Shown: positions 8,596-19,192 of the stretch, one piece after another
Numbering within the stretch: position 1 is the stretch's first letter
Layout of the letters: every line of letters starts with the position of its first letter
Assembly: GCF_001974875.1 (NCBI RefSeq)
Contig: NZ_MTQD01000001.1
Location: 62,001-126,000 of the forward strand
DNA length: 64,000 bases
Source of the DNA: Pseudoalteromonas sp. EB27
GTDB lineage: Bacteria; Pseudomonadota; Gammaproteobacteria; Enterobacterales; Alteromonadaceae
Reading direction: 5' to 3'
Notes under the pieces: generated by a model
The model's database searches: none
What the model saw: only the letters and a program-made list of their open reading frames with translations
Told to the model about the DNA's origin: nothing
Translations under genes and position numbers: made by a program

Positions 8596-9188
8596 TTATA
8601 ATAAACCTAAAATTGACTCTGCAGATTGATTCACTTGGCCACGAAATGCATAGATGCTGGCGCTAAAATATCATTAGATACCTTTTGATCTACAGCCTGA
8701 GTTAAATGTTAATTGCAGAAAGTGCAGAAGCAAAACTATCACCTGGTGAATTGATAGTTTGCTTTGCATTCGCATCAACTCCAAACTGAAACGACAACGT
8801 TTTCCATCACATAATGGCTTTCCACCAAAAGATACATTTTCAAACGTTTCAGAAATTTGGCCTTGCAGCTAAGTAAATTCGTCTTGTAGAGCACCACGGT
8901 CACTACCATTAAGTACGCCGCTTACTGCCTAAATAAATAATTCTCGAATACGCAACACCGCATCATTAACCCCTGGTAAATTAGATTCAGTAGTTTGGGA
9001 ATAAGAAATGCTATCGTAAGGTTAGTAACAGCTTGACCATACCCATTTGGCTGAGACGTTACCCGGGTAATAATTAGTAATGCAGTCGCATCATCTGCTG
9101 CATAATTAACCTTTTCCCCCGTAGCAAGCTTATTTCGAGTTCATTGAATTTGATTTAAATAACTAGTCGATGATGATTGAAGTTTCAT
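8596..9188 (-). pseudogene. Decayed flagellin gene
   Basis: Translating the minus strand in shifting frames gives flagellin blocks in the right order. From ATG 9188: MKLQSSSTSYLNQIQ, stop, then NKLATGEKVNYAADDATAL; then LRIRELF; then GSDRGALQDEF, stop, LQGQISETFENVSFGGKPL; then FQFGVDANAKQTINSPG; and a flagellin-like end VNQSAESILGLL before TAA at 8596. At least two in-frame stops and two frameshifts separate the blocks, and most of the C-terminal helical domain is gone. Only about 590 bp remain. It differs from the two intact flagellins at 37721-40988, so it is not a fresh partial copy of either. Confidence 0.8.
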
Positions 9189-9273
9189 AAAGTGTTCCGA
9201 CCCTCAGGTTGATTAAATTATAGCTTAATTTGCCAATTTTTACACTTTGTACCATGTTTAAACTAGGTTAACT

Positions 9274-9288
9274 TGGCATCACACTTGC
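9274..9288 (+). promoter_or_regulatory. Sigma-54 promoter for the pse operon
   Basis: Core TGGCATCACACTTGC with exact sigma-54 GG/GC spacing (TGGCAC-N5-TTGC consensus). Transcription would begin near 9300, about 85 bases before the pseB ATG at 9385. It places the sugar operon under the flagellar FlrA/FlrC activators or another sigma-54 activator. Confidence 0.75.
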
Positions 9289-9294
9289 TTATAA

Positions 9295-11537
<2,243 letters not shown>

Positions 11538-11594
11538 AGTTTTTAACTTTTTTGACGATATAAAACATACCATTTAATGAAACATGAGGCTGCT

Positions 11595-12731
11595 ATGCTA
11601 CACACTCACCCAACGTTCAAACTCGCTTTTATCGGTGGGGGTAACACGTCTGCGGTTGGATACGTACACTTTTGTGCAGCACACATGGATCATAAGTTTC
11701 AAGTTGTTGCTGGTGCTTTTTGTCGTAACCAAGAAAACAACAAAGCGACAGGCATTCATTGGGGTATATCTTCAGATCGTGTCTACGATGATTGGAAATA
11801 CATGGTCGAAGCTGAAAAAGATCACATTGATGCGTTTGTAGTGCTCACTCCAACACCTCATCATTTAGAAGTTCTACAATACCTATTTGAAAAAAAGCTT
11901 CCTGTGATCTGTGAAAAAGCCATGGTTTGCGGCCCGAAAGAAATAGCTGCACTAAGACCATACTATGACCCTGAAAAGCAATTTTTAGCGGTAACCTTTA
12001 ACTACAGTGGTTATGCTATGGTGCGGGAGTTAAAGCACCTAATTAATTCAGGAAAGTTAGGGGAAATTCAAAAAATTCATTTAGAAATGCCACAAGAAGG
12101 CTTTCGCCGACCTCCTGATATTGCCGGTAAAACGTCGCAACCGCAAGCCTGGCGCCTGCAAGACGCTGAAGTGCCAACAATATGTCTAGATTTAGGTGTA
12201 CACCTTCACCACCTAAGTAGTTTTTTATTAAATGAAGAACCAAGTCACACACTTGCAGAGTTTAGTAACCACTCTCAATATGCTAATTTAGTCGATGACG
12301 TACACATGCTCGTAAAATACGCCAGTGGCATTAAAGGTAGCATGTGGATGTCAAAAACAGCTATTGGTCATCGTAATGGGTTACAAGTTAGAATTTATGG
12401 CGATATTGGCAGTGCCAAGTGGCTACAATTAAACCCTGATGAATTAGAACTTAACTTTAACGATGGTAGACGAGAAATCCTCGACCGTGCAGGTCAATGT
12501 GATTATGCTCATCAATTTAGATATAACCGAATGAAACCAGGACACCCAACTGGCTTTGTTGAAGCGTTTGCCAATTTATATAGCGATATAGCCCAAGATC
12601 TCGCGTCTTTTCAACAAGGTCAAACAAGCAGCAACTCATACGTGTTTGGTTTAGAGCATGCCGCTGATGGCTTAAAGCTATTTGCTGCCGCAAAGCGCTC
12701 AACACAAACGTTAAGTTGGGAAGATGTGTAA
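11595..12731 (+). CDS. Gfo/Idh/MocA-family NAD(P)-dependent oxidoreductase
   Basis: The N-terminal Rossmann domain has FKLAFIGGGNTSAVGYVH, followed by VVLTPTPHHLEVL and VICEKAMVCGPKE, the EKP-like catalytic segment of this family with Ala for Pro. The C-terminal alpha/beta domain (about residues 130-378) includes CLDLGVHLHHLSSF. It probably oxidises or reduces a sugar nucleotide in the island; the substrate cannot be read from sequence. ATG at 11595 is preferred to ATG 11577 because GAGG lies 5 bases upstream. It follows pseC by about 57 bases and converges on the ligase gene with only 2 bases between stop codons. Confidence 0.85.
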   Translation: MLHTHPTFKLAFIGGGNTSAVGYVHFCAAHMDHKFQVVAGAFCRNQENNKATGIHWGISSDRVYDDWKYMVEAEKDHIDAFVVLTPTPHHLEVLQYLFEKKLPVICEKAMVCGPKEIAALRPYYDPEKQFLAVTFNYSGYAMVRELKHLINSGKLGEIQKIHLEMPQEGFRRPPDIAGKTSQPQAWRLQDAEVPTICLDLGVHLHHLSSFLLNEEPSHTLAEFSNHSQYANLVDDVHMLVKYASGIKGSMWMSKTAIGHRNGLQVRIYGDIGSAKWLQLNPDELELNFNDGRREILDRAGQCDYAHQFRYNRMKPGHPTGFVEAFANLYSDIAQDLASFQQGQTSSNSYVFGLEHAADGLKLFAAAKRSTQTLSWEDV

Positions 12732-12739
12732 TATTACAC
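12726..12739. repeat. Palindrome holding both convergent stop codons
   Basis: GTGTAATATTACAC is a perfect 14-bp palindrome. The plus-strand TAA (12729-12731) ends the oxidoreductase and the minus-strand TAA (12734-12736) ends the ligase. It is too short and lacks a T-run, so it is not a convincing terminator. Confidence 0.6.
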
Positions 12740-14260
12740 TTTACACTGAAAGTATTTATGTTTGATACTTGGCTTATGAATTTTACCCATTTCAGTTTTC
12801 GGTAAAACTGCCATATCAAACAAAATCCGTGGTTGCTGATAGTCAGTAAGTTCTTTGAATAAATGCATTTGCAACTGCATTTTTGCATTCACTGGCGCAG
12901 TATCATTACAAACAAAAGATAATAAAATGACTTCTCCAAATTTATCATCACTTACTCCAAAAGCCGCACACTCAGCAATCCAAGGTAAGTAATTAGTTAC
13001 CAACTCAATATCGCTCGGGTAAACATTGATCCCGCCCGATTTAATAACTTCTTTTGTTCGACCAACATAATAAAGATAATTATCATCATCCAAATAACCA
13101 AGGTCACCAGTAAAAAAATAACCATCACTGTCGTAACTCTGCGCAGTTTGCTCTGGTAAGTTATAATATTGTGCAAACGCAGTTGGTGAGCGACAAGCTA
13201 TTTCACCGATATTACCATTAGACAAAGTATTACGTTCAGCATCACATATTTTTATTTTCAGATTTGGTAAAGGCTTACCTACACTATTGATCGGTACATT
13301 CGGCTCGGTTATATCAAAATCACTGATCACCCCCATTTCTGATACCCCATAACATTCATGAAAACGGCAATTCAAGGCTAATAACAGTGACTTTTTGTCG
13401 TCGCTTTCAAGCGTTGCAGAAGATGATACAACACACTTCAAGCTTGTTAACTGCGCTTTTGCTAACTCTGGGATCAAGGCCTTTAGTTGACTTGAAACAG
13501 CAAATAAAAAACTAATTTTATGAGTATTGATTGCATCAAGCCAAGCATTAACTGAGAACTTGGGTAAAATAACTACACTTGCGCCCAACATTAGTGGCAT
13601 CAGTAAAGAGCGCTGTGCAAGTGAATGATATAAAGGTGTTGAAACCAACACAACATCGCTTTTATCTAATTGGTAATACTGAGCCGTCGCATCAAATGCG
13701 CGAACAATTTTAGTCGCTTGAGTAAATACTATTGGCTTAGGTTGACCAGTAGAACCTGAAGTCATGGTAAGAATATAAGGTAAATTGATATTTTCTACTG
13801 GAAACTCCTCATATTGCGCCGTGGATGCAGACATTACATTGACCAAATCAATCAAGTTATCACTATTGCCACCTATCGTAATTATATTGTCGGTAGCTAA
13901 AACATCATTATTAACAAGTTGTTCAGCCACACTTATCCATGCTATAGCATACTCGCAATCAGCTACTTGTAACGCTTTTGATAAAGCCTGTCCTTTAAGA
14001 GTTAGTGGTAATGGCGCAAGCGCAATACCCAGTTTAGCCGCAGCTAATAAACAATATGTAAACTCGAGGTTATTTGGACAAAATAACGCAACTTTATGTC
14101 CTTGCTTAATTCCTAACTGAGTCAGGCCAGCAGCTAAAGAATCAACCTTATTTATTAGTTGTTGGTAGTTAATTTGGGTCTGTTGATATATACACGCAAT
14201 TTTCTCAGGTTGAGTAACCGTATGTGATTGAACAAGCTGGTATATATTTTTATTGTGCAT
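12734..14260 (-). CDS. AMP-forming acyl ligase (ANL superfamily)
   Basis: A 508-aa adenylate-forming enzyme that would activate a carboxylic acid as acyl-AMP and pass it to a thiol. It shows the phosphate-binding loop TMTSGSTGQPKPIVFTQ near residues 168-184, CYGVSEMG for the adenine site, GDLGYLDDD (Walker-like ATP site), and YYVGRTKEVIKSGGINVYPSDIE at the C-terminal hinge, with the catalytic Lys near the end (TEMGKIHKPSI). It is last in an operon with an acyl carrier protein, so the likely acceptor is that carrier rather than CoA (inference). Its start overlaps the PseG fusion stop by 11 bases. Confidence 0.87.
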   Translation of the reverse strand: MHNKNIYQLVQSHTVTQPEKIACIYQQTQINYQQLINKVDSLAAGLTQLGIKQGHKVALFCPNNLEFTYCLLAAAKLGIALAPLPLTLKGQALSKALQVADCEYAIAWISVAEQLVNNDVLATDNIITIGGNSDNLIDLVNVMSASTAQYEEFPVENINLPYILTMTSGSTGQPKPIVFTQATKIVRAFDATAQYYQLDKSDVVLVSTPLYHSLAQRSLLMPLMLGASVVILPKFSVNAWLDAINTHKISFLFAVSSQLKALIPELAKAQLTSLKCVVSSSATLESDDKKSLLLALNCRFHECYGVSEMGVISDFDITEPNVPINSVGKPLPNLKIKICDAERNTLSNGNIGEIACRSPTAFAQYYNLPEQTAQSYDSDGYFFTGDLGYLDDDNYLYYVGRTKEVIKSGGINVYPSDIELVTNYLPWIAECAAFGVSDDKFGEVILLSFVCNDTAPVNAKMQLQMHLFKELTDYQQPRILFDMAVLPKTEMGKIHKPSIKHKYFQCKV

Positions 14261-15833
14261 TTGGGTCCCACATTACAAAATTAAACTGCTCATCGGCCAA
14301 AGGAAATAACTGTTGCGTTACTTTATATTCTTTTGAATGTATTGGTATTGCCACAAATCCCATATAGCTATTTAGCAAATTTACAAATTTGTTGTCTTTG
14401 TGGATCACCGCAAGCCAAATAGCATTGGGATGACTCGCTTTACAAAACTCAAGTTGCCATTGTAAGGCGATCATAGCTATGGGCAAGGAAAGATCTTGAT
14501 TACAAGAAAACCAGCCGCCATATAAATACTTATCTTTATATAAATTATGCCAGATATACAAACTTTGAGATTGTCTACTGCCTTCTCGCTCTGTAATCAC
14601 AAAGTTAAAACGTGATTGATTAAACCACCATAAATAATGTTCCAATGGCTTAATAGCATTCTGCACAGTCATTCTCACGCTATTGCTAGGTAAGTTTCTA
14701 GCCGATAAATAACTATTTATATGGGTATCATCAACTTGGCAAACAACCAAATTATCTGTTAATTCAGACTTTACTTCGCAGTGCTGCTCAGCAATAGCAA
14801 AACAATTTGTTGATATCTTCTCACCGACAAGAGATTTAGCTATTCGCCGTGCCCCCTCGCCATCAACCGATACTTTTCTTTTGGCTACCAGCAATTGTAA
14901 TCTTGTTAATTGACTAAGAGCGATATCAATTAACTCTCCTAATCGCAAAAAATCATCAATAGAAACATCATTAATATGGAGGTAGTGACCTAACCATTCC
15001 AAGATATCAATATCATTAGTCTGGTTATCCTCAAGAGAAAAAGTAATCGCTGGTGTTTTAGTCGCAGCACATTCATAAAAAGAGGTGCCTAATGCACCCA
15101 CAAAAAGTGAGGCTCTTTCATAATACTCTTTCAGGCAAGTTACATTCTCTAAAATATTAATATTTGGAAACTCTTGCCCAATAGCATACATAGTATCTTT
15201 ATTCGTTGCATAGGGACCTACCACTATATCAAAAAGAACATTTGCTTGAATGGCTCTTGGTAATCCATCAAAGATTCTTTTTAGAATAAAAAGATCACCA
15301 CCGCCACCTAATGAAAATAAAACTCTAACGGGAAGATCTGACTCCGAAGAGTGCTTTTCAACGGTACGATATGTGGGATCTAAAATACAATAATTCGGGC
15401 CTAAAAGACGAACGCAATCAGTCGGTACTAGCGATTCATAACGGCTCTTTGTATTCGGTCCTACCCATTTATAATCAATCAAAAAATCGCAAGTATGTTG
15501 CCGCTCGTTATCATCAATAACGGTTAAGGTAAAACCGGATTTCTTTATCAACTGCTCGTATTCGTGCGGTAAAGTATAACTATCAACTATTAAATGCGAT
15601 AAACTATTCTGATGCATATAATTAATTGTTAAAAGTGCGTCCTCTTCATAATTTTGCCAATGAACATCAGCCACTTTAAAATCTGCATACAGCGTTTGGC
15701 TAAACTGACATAAATCATCAAGAATTATGTGGACACCTAATTGATGCTGTTTTAATGCAGAGGCCAAATGTTTCATTCGCATTAAATGACCAATGCCATT
15801 GTCTTGCTTATTAGTGATACGAATTGCAAACAT
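14250..15833 (-). CDS. PseG-type UDP-sugar hydrolase fused to a GNAT-like acyltransferase
   Basis: Residues 1 to about 340 match PseG, the hydrolase that removes UDP from 2,4-diacylated 2,4,6-trideoxy-altrose. Marks are the nucleotide-binding NGIGHLMRMKHLASAL at 12-27, FSLGGGGDLFILKRIFDGL and FVGALGTSFYECAATKTPAI. Residues from about 365 to 527 form a second alpha/beta domain (LVVCQVDDTHINSYLSARNL ... FNFVITEREG) resembling PseH-like GNAT acyltransferases, which act one step earlier. The 527-aa length is about 200 more than PseG alone, so this is a fusion of two consecutive steps. It begins 2 bases after the carrier protein gene. Confidence 0.83.
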   Translation of the reverse strand: MFAIRITNKQDNGIGHLMRMKHLASALKQHQLGVHIILDDLCQFSQTLYADFKVADVHWQNYEEDALLTINYMHQNSLSHLIVDSYTLPHEYEQLIKKSGFTLTVIDDNERQHTCDFLIDYKWVGPNTKSRYESLVPTDCVRLLGPNYCILDPTYRTVEKHSSESDLPVRVLFSLGGGGDLFILKRIFDGLPRAIQANVLFDIVVGPYATNKDTMYAIGQEFPNINILENVTCLKEYYERASLFVGALGTSFYECAATKTPAITFSLEDNQTNDIDILEWLGHYLHINDVSIDDFLRLGELIDIALSQLTRLQLLVAKRKVSVDGEGARRIAKSLVGEKISTNCFAIAEQHCEVKSELTDNLVVCQVDDTHINSYLSARNLPSNSVRMTVQNAIKPLEHYLWWFNQSRFNFVITEREGSRQSQSLYIWHNLYKDKYLYGGWFSCNQDLSLPIAMIALQWQLEFCKASHPNAIWLAVIHKDNKFVNLLNSYMGFVAIPIHSKEYKVTQQLFPLADEQFNFVMWDPNAQ

Positions 15834-15835
15834 AA

Positions 15836-16078
15836 TTATTGCTTTGCCATAACCATATCAACAAATCCACTCACATAATTCGTCTTTGGATCAAGCAATT
15901 CCTGAGGTTCAATTTTTATACCGAAAGTCAATTCAATCTGCATTACTAATGTCAGAATCTCAAATGAATCCAAAGCTATATCATCCTTGAATGAAAGCTC
16001 TAAAATATTATCAATATCAACAGCGCAACCTCTGTCTGTAAAAAACTGATATAAAAAGTTAATAAGTTGATTTTTCAT
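15836..16078 (-). CDS. Acyl carrier protein
   Basis: 80 residues beginning MKNQLINFLYQFFTDRG. The phosphopantetheine attachment serine is in DDIALDSFEILTLVMQIE, in the usual place before helix II. The ATG at 16078 overlaps the upstream gene's TAA by one base and has AAGG upstream; an in-frame ATG at 16102 would add 8 residues and is less likely. A stand-alone carrier between a methyltransferase and the PseG-acyltransferase fusion suggests that it delivers the acyl group transferred to the Pse precursor. Confidence 0.87.
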   Translation of the reverse strand: MKNQLINFLYQFFTDRGCAVDIDNILELSFKDDIALDSFEILTLVMQIELTFGIKIEPQELLDPKTNYVSGFVDMVMAKQ

Positions 16079-17166
16079 TAATGAGAACCTTTTGGAATAC
16101 AATACAAAACGGTGCTTAACCCTAAATGTTCATGTACTCGTAAATACATATCGTAATTAGGCTGCAATTGATCAATAAATTGAGGGAGTTCCCATAAATC
16201 TTTCGGTTTATGGTAAACACAAATAGCTAGCACAGGCTGTTGGGTTTGAATTAAACTTTTGGCACCTTCAAGAGCAGCTAATTCGGCCCCCTCTATGTCC
16301 ATTTTTATATAGTTTATATCCATAGCTTTACAAGTTGAGTCTAAATCAACAACAGATACTGAAGAATCATTTATAACTTCACTTTGTATAATATTGCTGG
16401 AGCTTGTTTGCCCTTGATTAAAATTAAGTAAATCAACACATTTCCAAACCCCCGAAGGGAATGCTTGAAAAGAAATTTCAGGATTATTTTTCTTTAGCCT
16501 GTTTTGTGTATTTGTAAGTGTTTGATAATTATTTGTATCGGGTTCAAATGAGGAAATATGCTCAAGTGTTATAATATTTTTTTTATGAAGTTCTACAAAC
16601 GCCTCTACTGTATCCCCAGTATAAGCACCACAATCGATAAAACGAATTGGTGATTGAAAATTGAAAGGTATATCATCTGGGAAGTACTCAATTTTTCTAT
16701 CCGGTTCAGGGTAGTCATCAATAGAAAGGGATGCCCTAAAAGCACACAATTTATCTAATATATTTTTACTTTTATCATCCCCCAAACGCGCTCGTAACCA
16801 CTTAATACTTGGTAAATTCAACATATCATGATGACTTGTGCGCATCCATAAATGCTCTAGCTGTGCATATTCCTTAAACACTTCTGGGAACTCTCGTGCA
16901 GCCTCAAAAAAGCCAAGAACATTATTATAACCGAGCCCTTGTAGGCGCTCTTTGATTTGCCCTCTATTAGAGTTAACTAACGGCGTTACAGCAACAATGA
17001 CTGTCATATTACGATCAGCTGTATGCTCATAAAAAATAGGTAAATTATACTTCATCTGGCTAACTAAACGTTGATCGATCCACCCATTAACTTGTAGCTT
17101 TTGCTTTACTAAAATTCTATAAAAACATTCTCCAAAATGACCCGCTCCGTAAATTAGATAGTTCAT
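16078..17166 (-). CDS. FkbM-family methyltransferase with an N-terminal Rossmann-like domain
   Basis: The N-terminal part (1 to about 100) begins MNYLIYGAGHFGECFYRIL, a nucleotide-binding-like loop. The C-terminal two thirds is an FkbM-type SAM methyltransferase with RFIDCGAYTGDTVEAF (motif I), SSFEPDTNN (acidic loop) and YIKMDIEGAELAALEGA, the FkbM signature. It would O-methylate a sugar or acyl hydroxyl. The start overlaps the pseI stop by 4 bases. The target cannot be told from the sequence. Confidence 0.85.
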   Translation of the reverse strand: MNYLIYGAGHFGECFYRILVKQKLQVNGWIDQRLVSQMKYNLPIFYEHTADRNMTVIVAVTPLVNSNRGQIKERLQGLGYNNVLGFFEAAREFPEVFKEYAQLEHLWMRTSHHDMLNLPSIKWLRARLGDDKSKNILDKLCAFRASLSIDDYPEPDRKIEYFPDDIPFNFQSPIRFIDCGAYTGDTVEAFVELHKKNIITLEHISSFEPDTNNYQTLTNTQNRLKKNNPEISFQAFPSGVWKCVDLLNFNQGQTSSSNIIQSEVINDSSVSVVDLDSTCKAMDINYIKMDIEGAELAALEGAKSLIQTQQPVLAICVYHKPKDLWELPQFIDQLQPNYDMYLRVHEHLGLSTVLYCIPKGSH

Positions 17167-18212
17167 TTAATCGCTCCAACGTGATGCCAAGTCAAAGGCA
17201 TACCTTTTTTAATCGCTTTCGTTGCGAGTCTGCCCGTTATAAATCCTAAATCCTTTGGCATCAGCTCACCTACACCAGGTCTTAGATTGACCACATTCTC
17301 TTTGTTCAAAACTTCACCAGAAGCAATATCCCTCAATGCAAATAGGCAACGCCTTGCTTTACTGGGCTCACTAGGGAAATGTACACTGCCAATAGCCAAC
17401 TCAACTTGCCTAACTCCTTGAACTAAATCTTCAAGTTCATCTGGTGTCATGGAAAAAAAGCTATCAGCCGTTTCATCTTCTTTACTCATCACAAAATGCT
17501 TTTCTATAATTGTCGCCCCCATAGCTACAGAGGCGACAGGTATATGGTTACCTAATGTGTGATCCGATAAGCCTATTGGTACTTTAAAAACATCTGCTAA
17601 ATGAGGGATTGTTTTTAAATTAATGCTTTGCGGGGGAGCTGGGTAGCTACTTGTACATTTCAATATAGCTAAATCTGTTACTCCTGCTTGGTGAGCAACT
17701 TTCACAGCTTCGTCAATCTCAGCAAGCGTTGCTCCACCTGTTGACATAATCACCGGCTTTCCAGTCGCAGCAACTTTTCGAATGAGGTCATGATCGATCA
17801 ACTCTGGCGAAGCTATTTTATATGCAGGTGAATCAAAAGATTCCAATAAATCGACTGCAGAATCATCAAATGGTGAAGAAAAAATAGTGATACCGATTTC
17901 ATTCGCCAGCTGAATTAAAGGGGCGTGAAAATCCCATGGCATATATGCCCCTTCGTATAAATCATATAAATATTGTCCTTGCCATGGACCTGTTGCTTCA
18001 AAATGCGGTAATTTACAATCCATTGTTAAAGTATCTGCGCGGTAAGTTTGTAACTTTATCGCATCAGCTCCGGCCTCTTTTGCGGCTCTAACTAACGCTT
18101 TAGCCTGCTCTAAATTTTGACCATGGTTTGCTGACATTTCGGCAATAATATACACAGGATGACCTGGCCCAATTTTTCTACCATCGATAGTAATTTCAGA
18201 ATTAAACGCCAT
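17163..18212 (-). CDS. pseI: Pseudaminic acid synthase PseI
   Basis: PseI condenses 6-deoxy-AltdiNAc (or an acyl variant) with phosphoenolpyruvate to give the nine-carbon Pse acid. The NeuB TIM-barrel starts YIIAEMSANHGQNLEQA, with GADAIKLQTYRADTLT, and the PEP/metal region CTSSYPAPP and IGLSDHTLG, then EKHF. The C-terminal SAF/antifreeze-like domain is at about residues 285-349 (LFALRDIASGEVLNKENV). 349 aa is normal. It heads the minus operon; about 185 bp separate it from the divergent SpsF-type gene and must hold both promoters. Confidence 0.93.
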   Translation of the reverse strand: MAFNSEITIDGRKIGPGHPVYIIAEMSANHGQNLEQAKALVRAAKEAGADAIKLQTYRADTLTMDCKLPHFEATGPWQGQYLYDLYEGAYMPWDFHAPLIQLANEIGITIFSSPFDDSAVDLLESFDSPAYKIASPELIDHDLIRKVAATGKPVIMSTGGATLAEIDEAVKVAHQAGVTDLAILKCTSSYPAPPQSINLKTIPHLADVFKVPIGLSDHTLGNHIPVASVAMGATIIEKHFVMSKEDETADSFFSMTPDELEDLVQGVRQVELAIGSVHFPSEPSKARRCLFALRDIASGEVLNKENVVNLRPGVGELMPKDLGFITGRLATKAIKKGMPLTWHHVGAIK

Positions 18213-18398
18213 TTGCGCCCCTTAAATTGCACTGTCAAAAAATCATTAAATCAAAGCAAATTTCATACCTAATTATCTACAATAGCTTACAATTTGATAA
18301 ACTATATTGATCCAAAAGGATTTTAACTTTTAAGTTATGTGCAAGAGTGTAATGATTTGCTATATTTATCTCAATAATAATTACGATTACCAGTGACC

Positions 18399-19124
18399 AT
18401 GTCTGATGTATTAATAATAATTCAAGCACGTATGACATCAACCAGATTGCCTGCCAAAGTGATGTTGCCGCTGTGTGGCAAACCAGTGTTACAAATTATG
18501 CTTGAACGCTTACCAAACTGGCACGATCAAATCATTGTCGCAACAACTAATGATGGCACTGAGCAGCCTATCTTGGATTTATGCACACAGCTGAATATTA
18601 AAACCTACCAAGGGGATACACAAGACGTACTAAGCCGCTATTATCTGGCTGCTAAACATTATAATGCTCAATCATCTACAACCATAGTTAGGCTAACGAG
18701 TGATTGTCCACTGATTGATGAAGAGCTATGTAACAAAGTGATTAATGAAAGAGTGACTCAAACCTATGACATGGTTAATTTAGGTCCTCATAGTGGTTAC
18801 CCTAGAGGACTTGACTGCTGCGCATTTTCATTTGATTTACTAGAGAATACCCATCTAAAAGCAACATCACCGGACGATCGTGAGCATGTTACGTTAGGCA
18901 TGGCAAAATTTAATACTATAACGACTCACACATTCAGTGCGTATGAAGATTATAGCCACTTTCGCCTAACACTTGATGAACCAGACGATTACAAAGCAAT
19001 TACCGCTGTTTATGAGCATTTTTTGAATAAAGTAGATTTTTCCTATAATGATTTAATAAAAACATTAAAGGAAAACCCTCACATCACCGATATAAATAAA
19101 CATGTAGAGCAAAAATCTACTTAA
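18399..19124 (+). CDS. SpsF-type nucleotidyltransferase, candidate CMP-Pse synthetase
   Basis: About 241 aa. It begins MSDVLIIIQARMTSTRLPAKVMLPLCGKPVL, the nucleotide-binding loop of the CMP-KDO/CMP-sialate synthetase-like SpsF group, and keeps the metal-binding TSDCPLID segment. It is the only CMP-sugar-synthetase-like gene near pseI, so it may do the PseF job; this is inference. ATG 18399 is preferred to the in-frame GTG at 18393; neither has a strong ribosome site. It opens the long plus-strand operon. Confidence 0.78.
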   Translation: MSDVLIIIQARMTSTRLPAKVMLPLCGKPVLQIMLERLPNWHDQIIVATTNDGTEQPILDLCTQLNIKTYQGDTQDVLSRYYLAAKHYNAQSSTTIVRLTSDCPLIDEELCNKVINERVTQTYDMVNLGPHSGYPRGLDCCAFSFDLLENTHLKATSPDDREHVTLGMAKFNTITTHTFSAYEDYSHFRLTLDEPDDYKAITAVYEHFLNKVDFSYNDLIKTLKENPHITDINKHVEQKST

Positions 19125-19192
19125 GTTAGGCATAATAATTGTATGTCATTGAACATTATATTTATGACTACCAAAGAATTAGAGAATATTAA

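Noticed and set aside
12517..12888. 123-codon minus-strand frame over the oxidoreductase end
   Set aside because: It overlaps two well-supported genes in other frames and has no recognisable domain.
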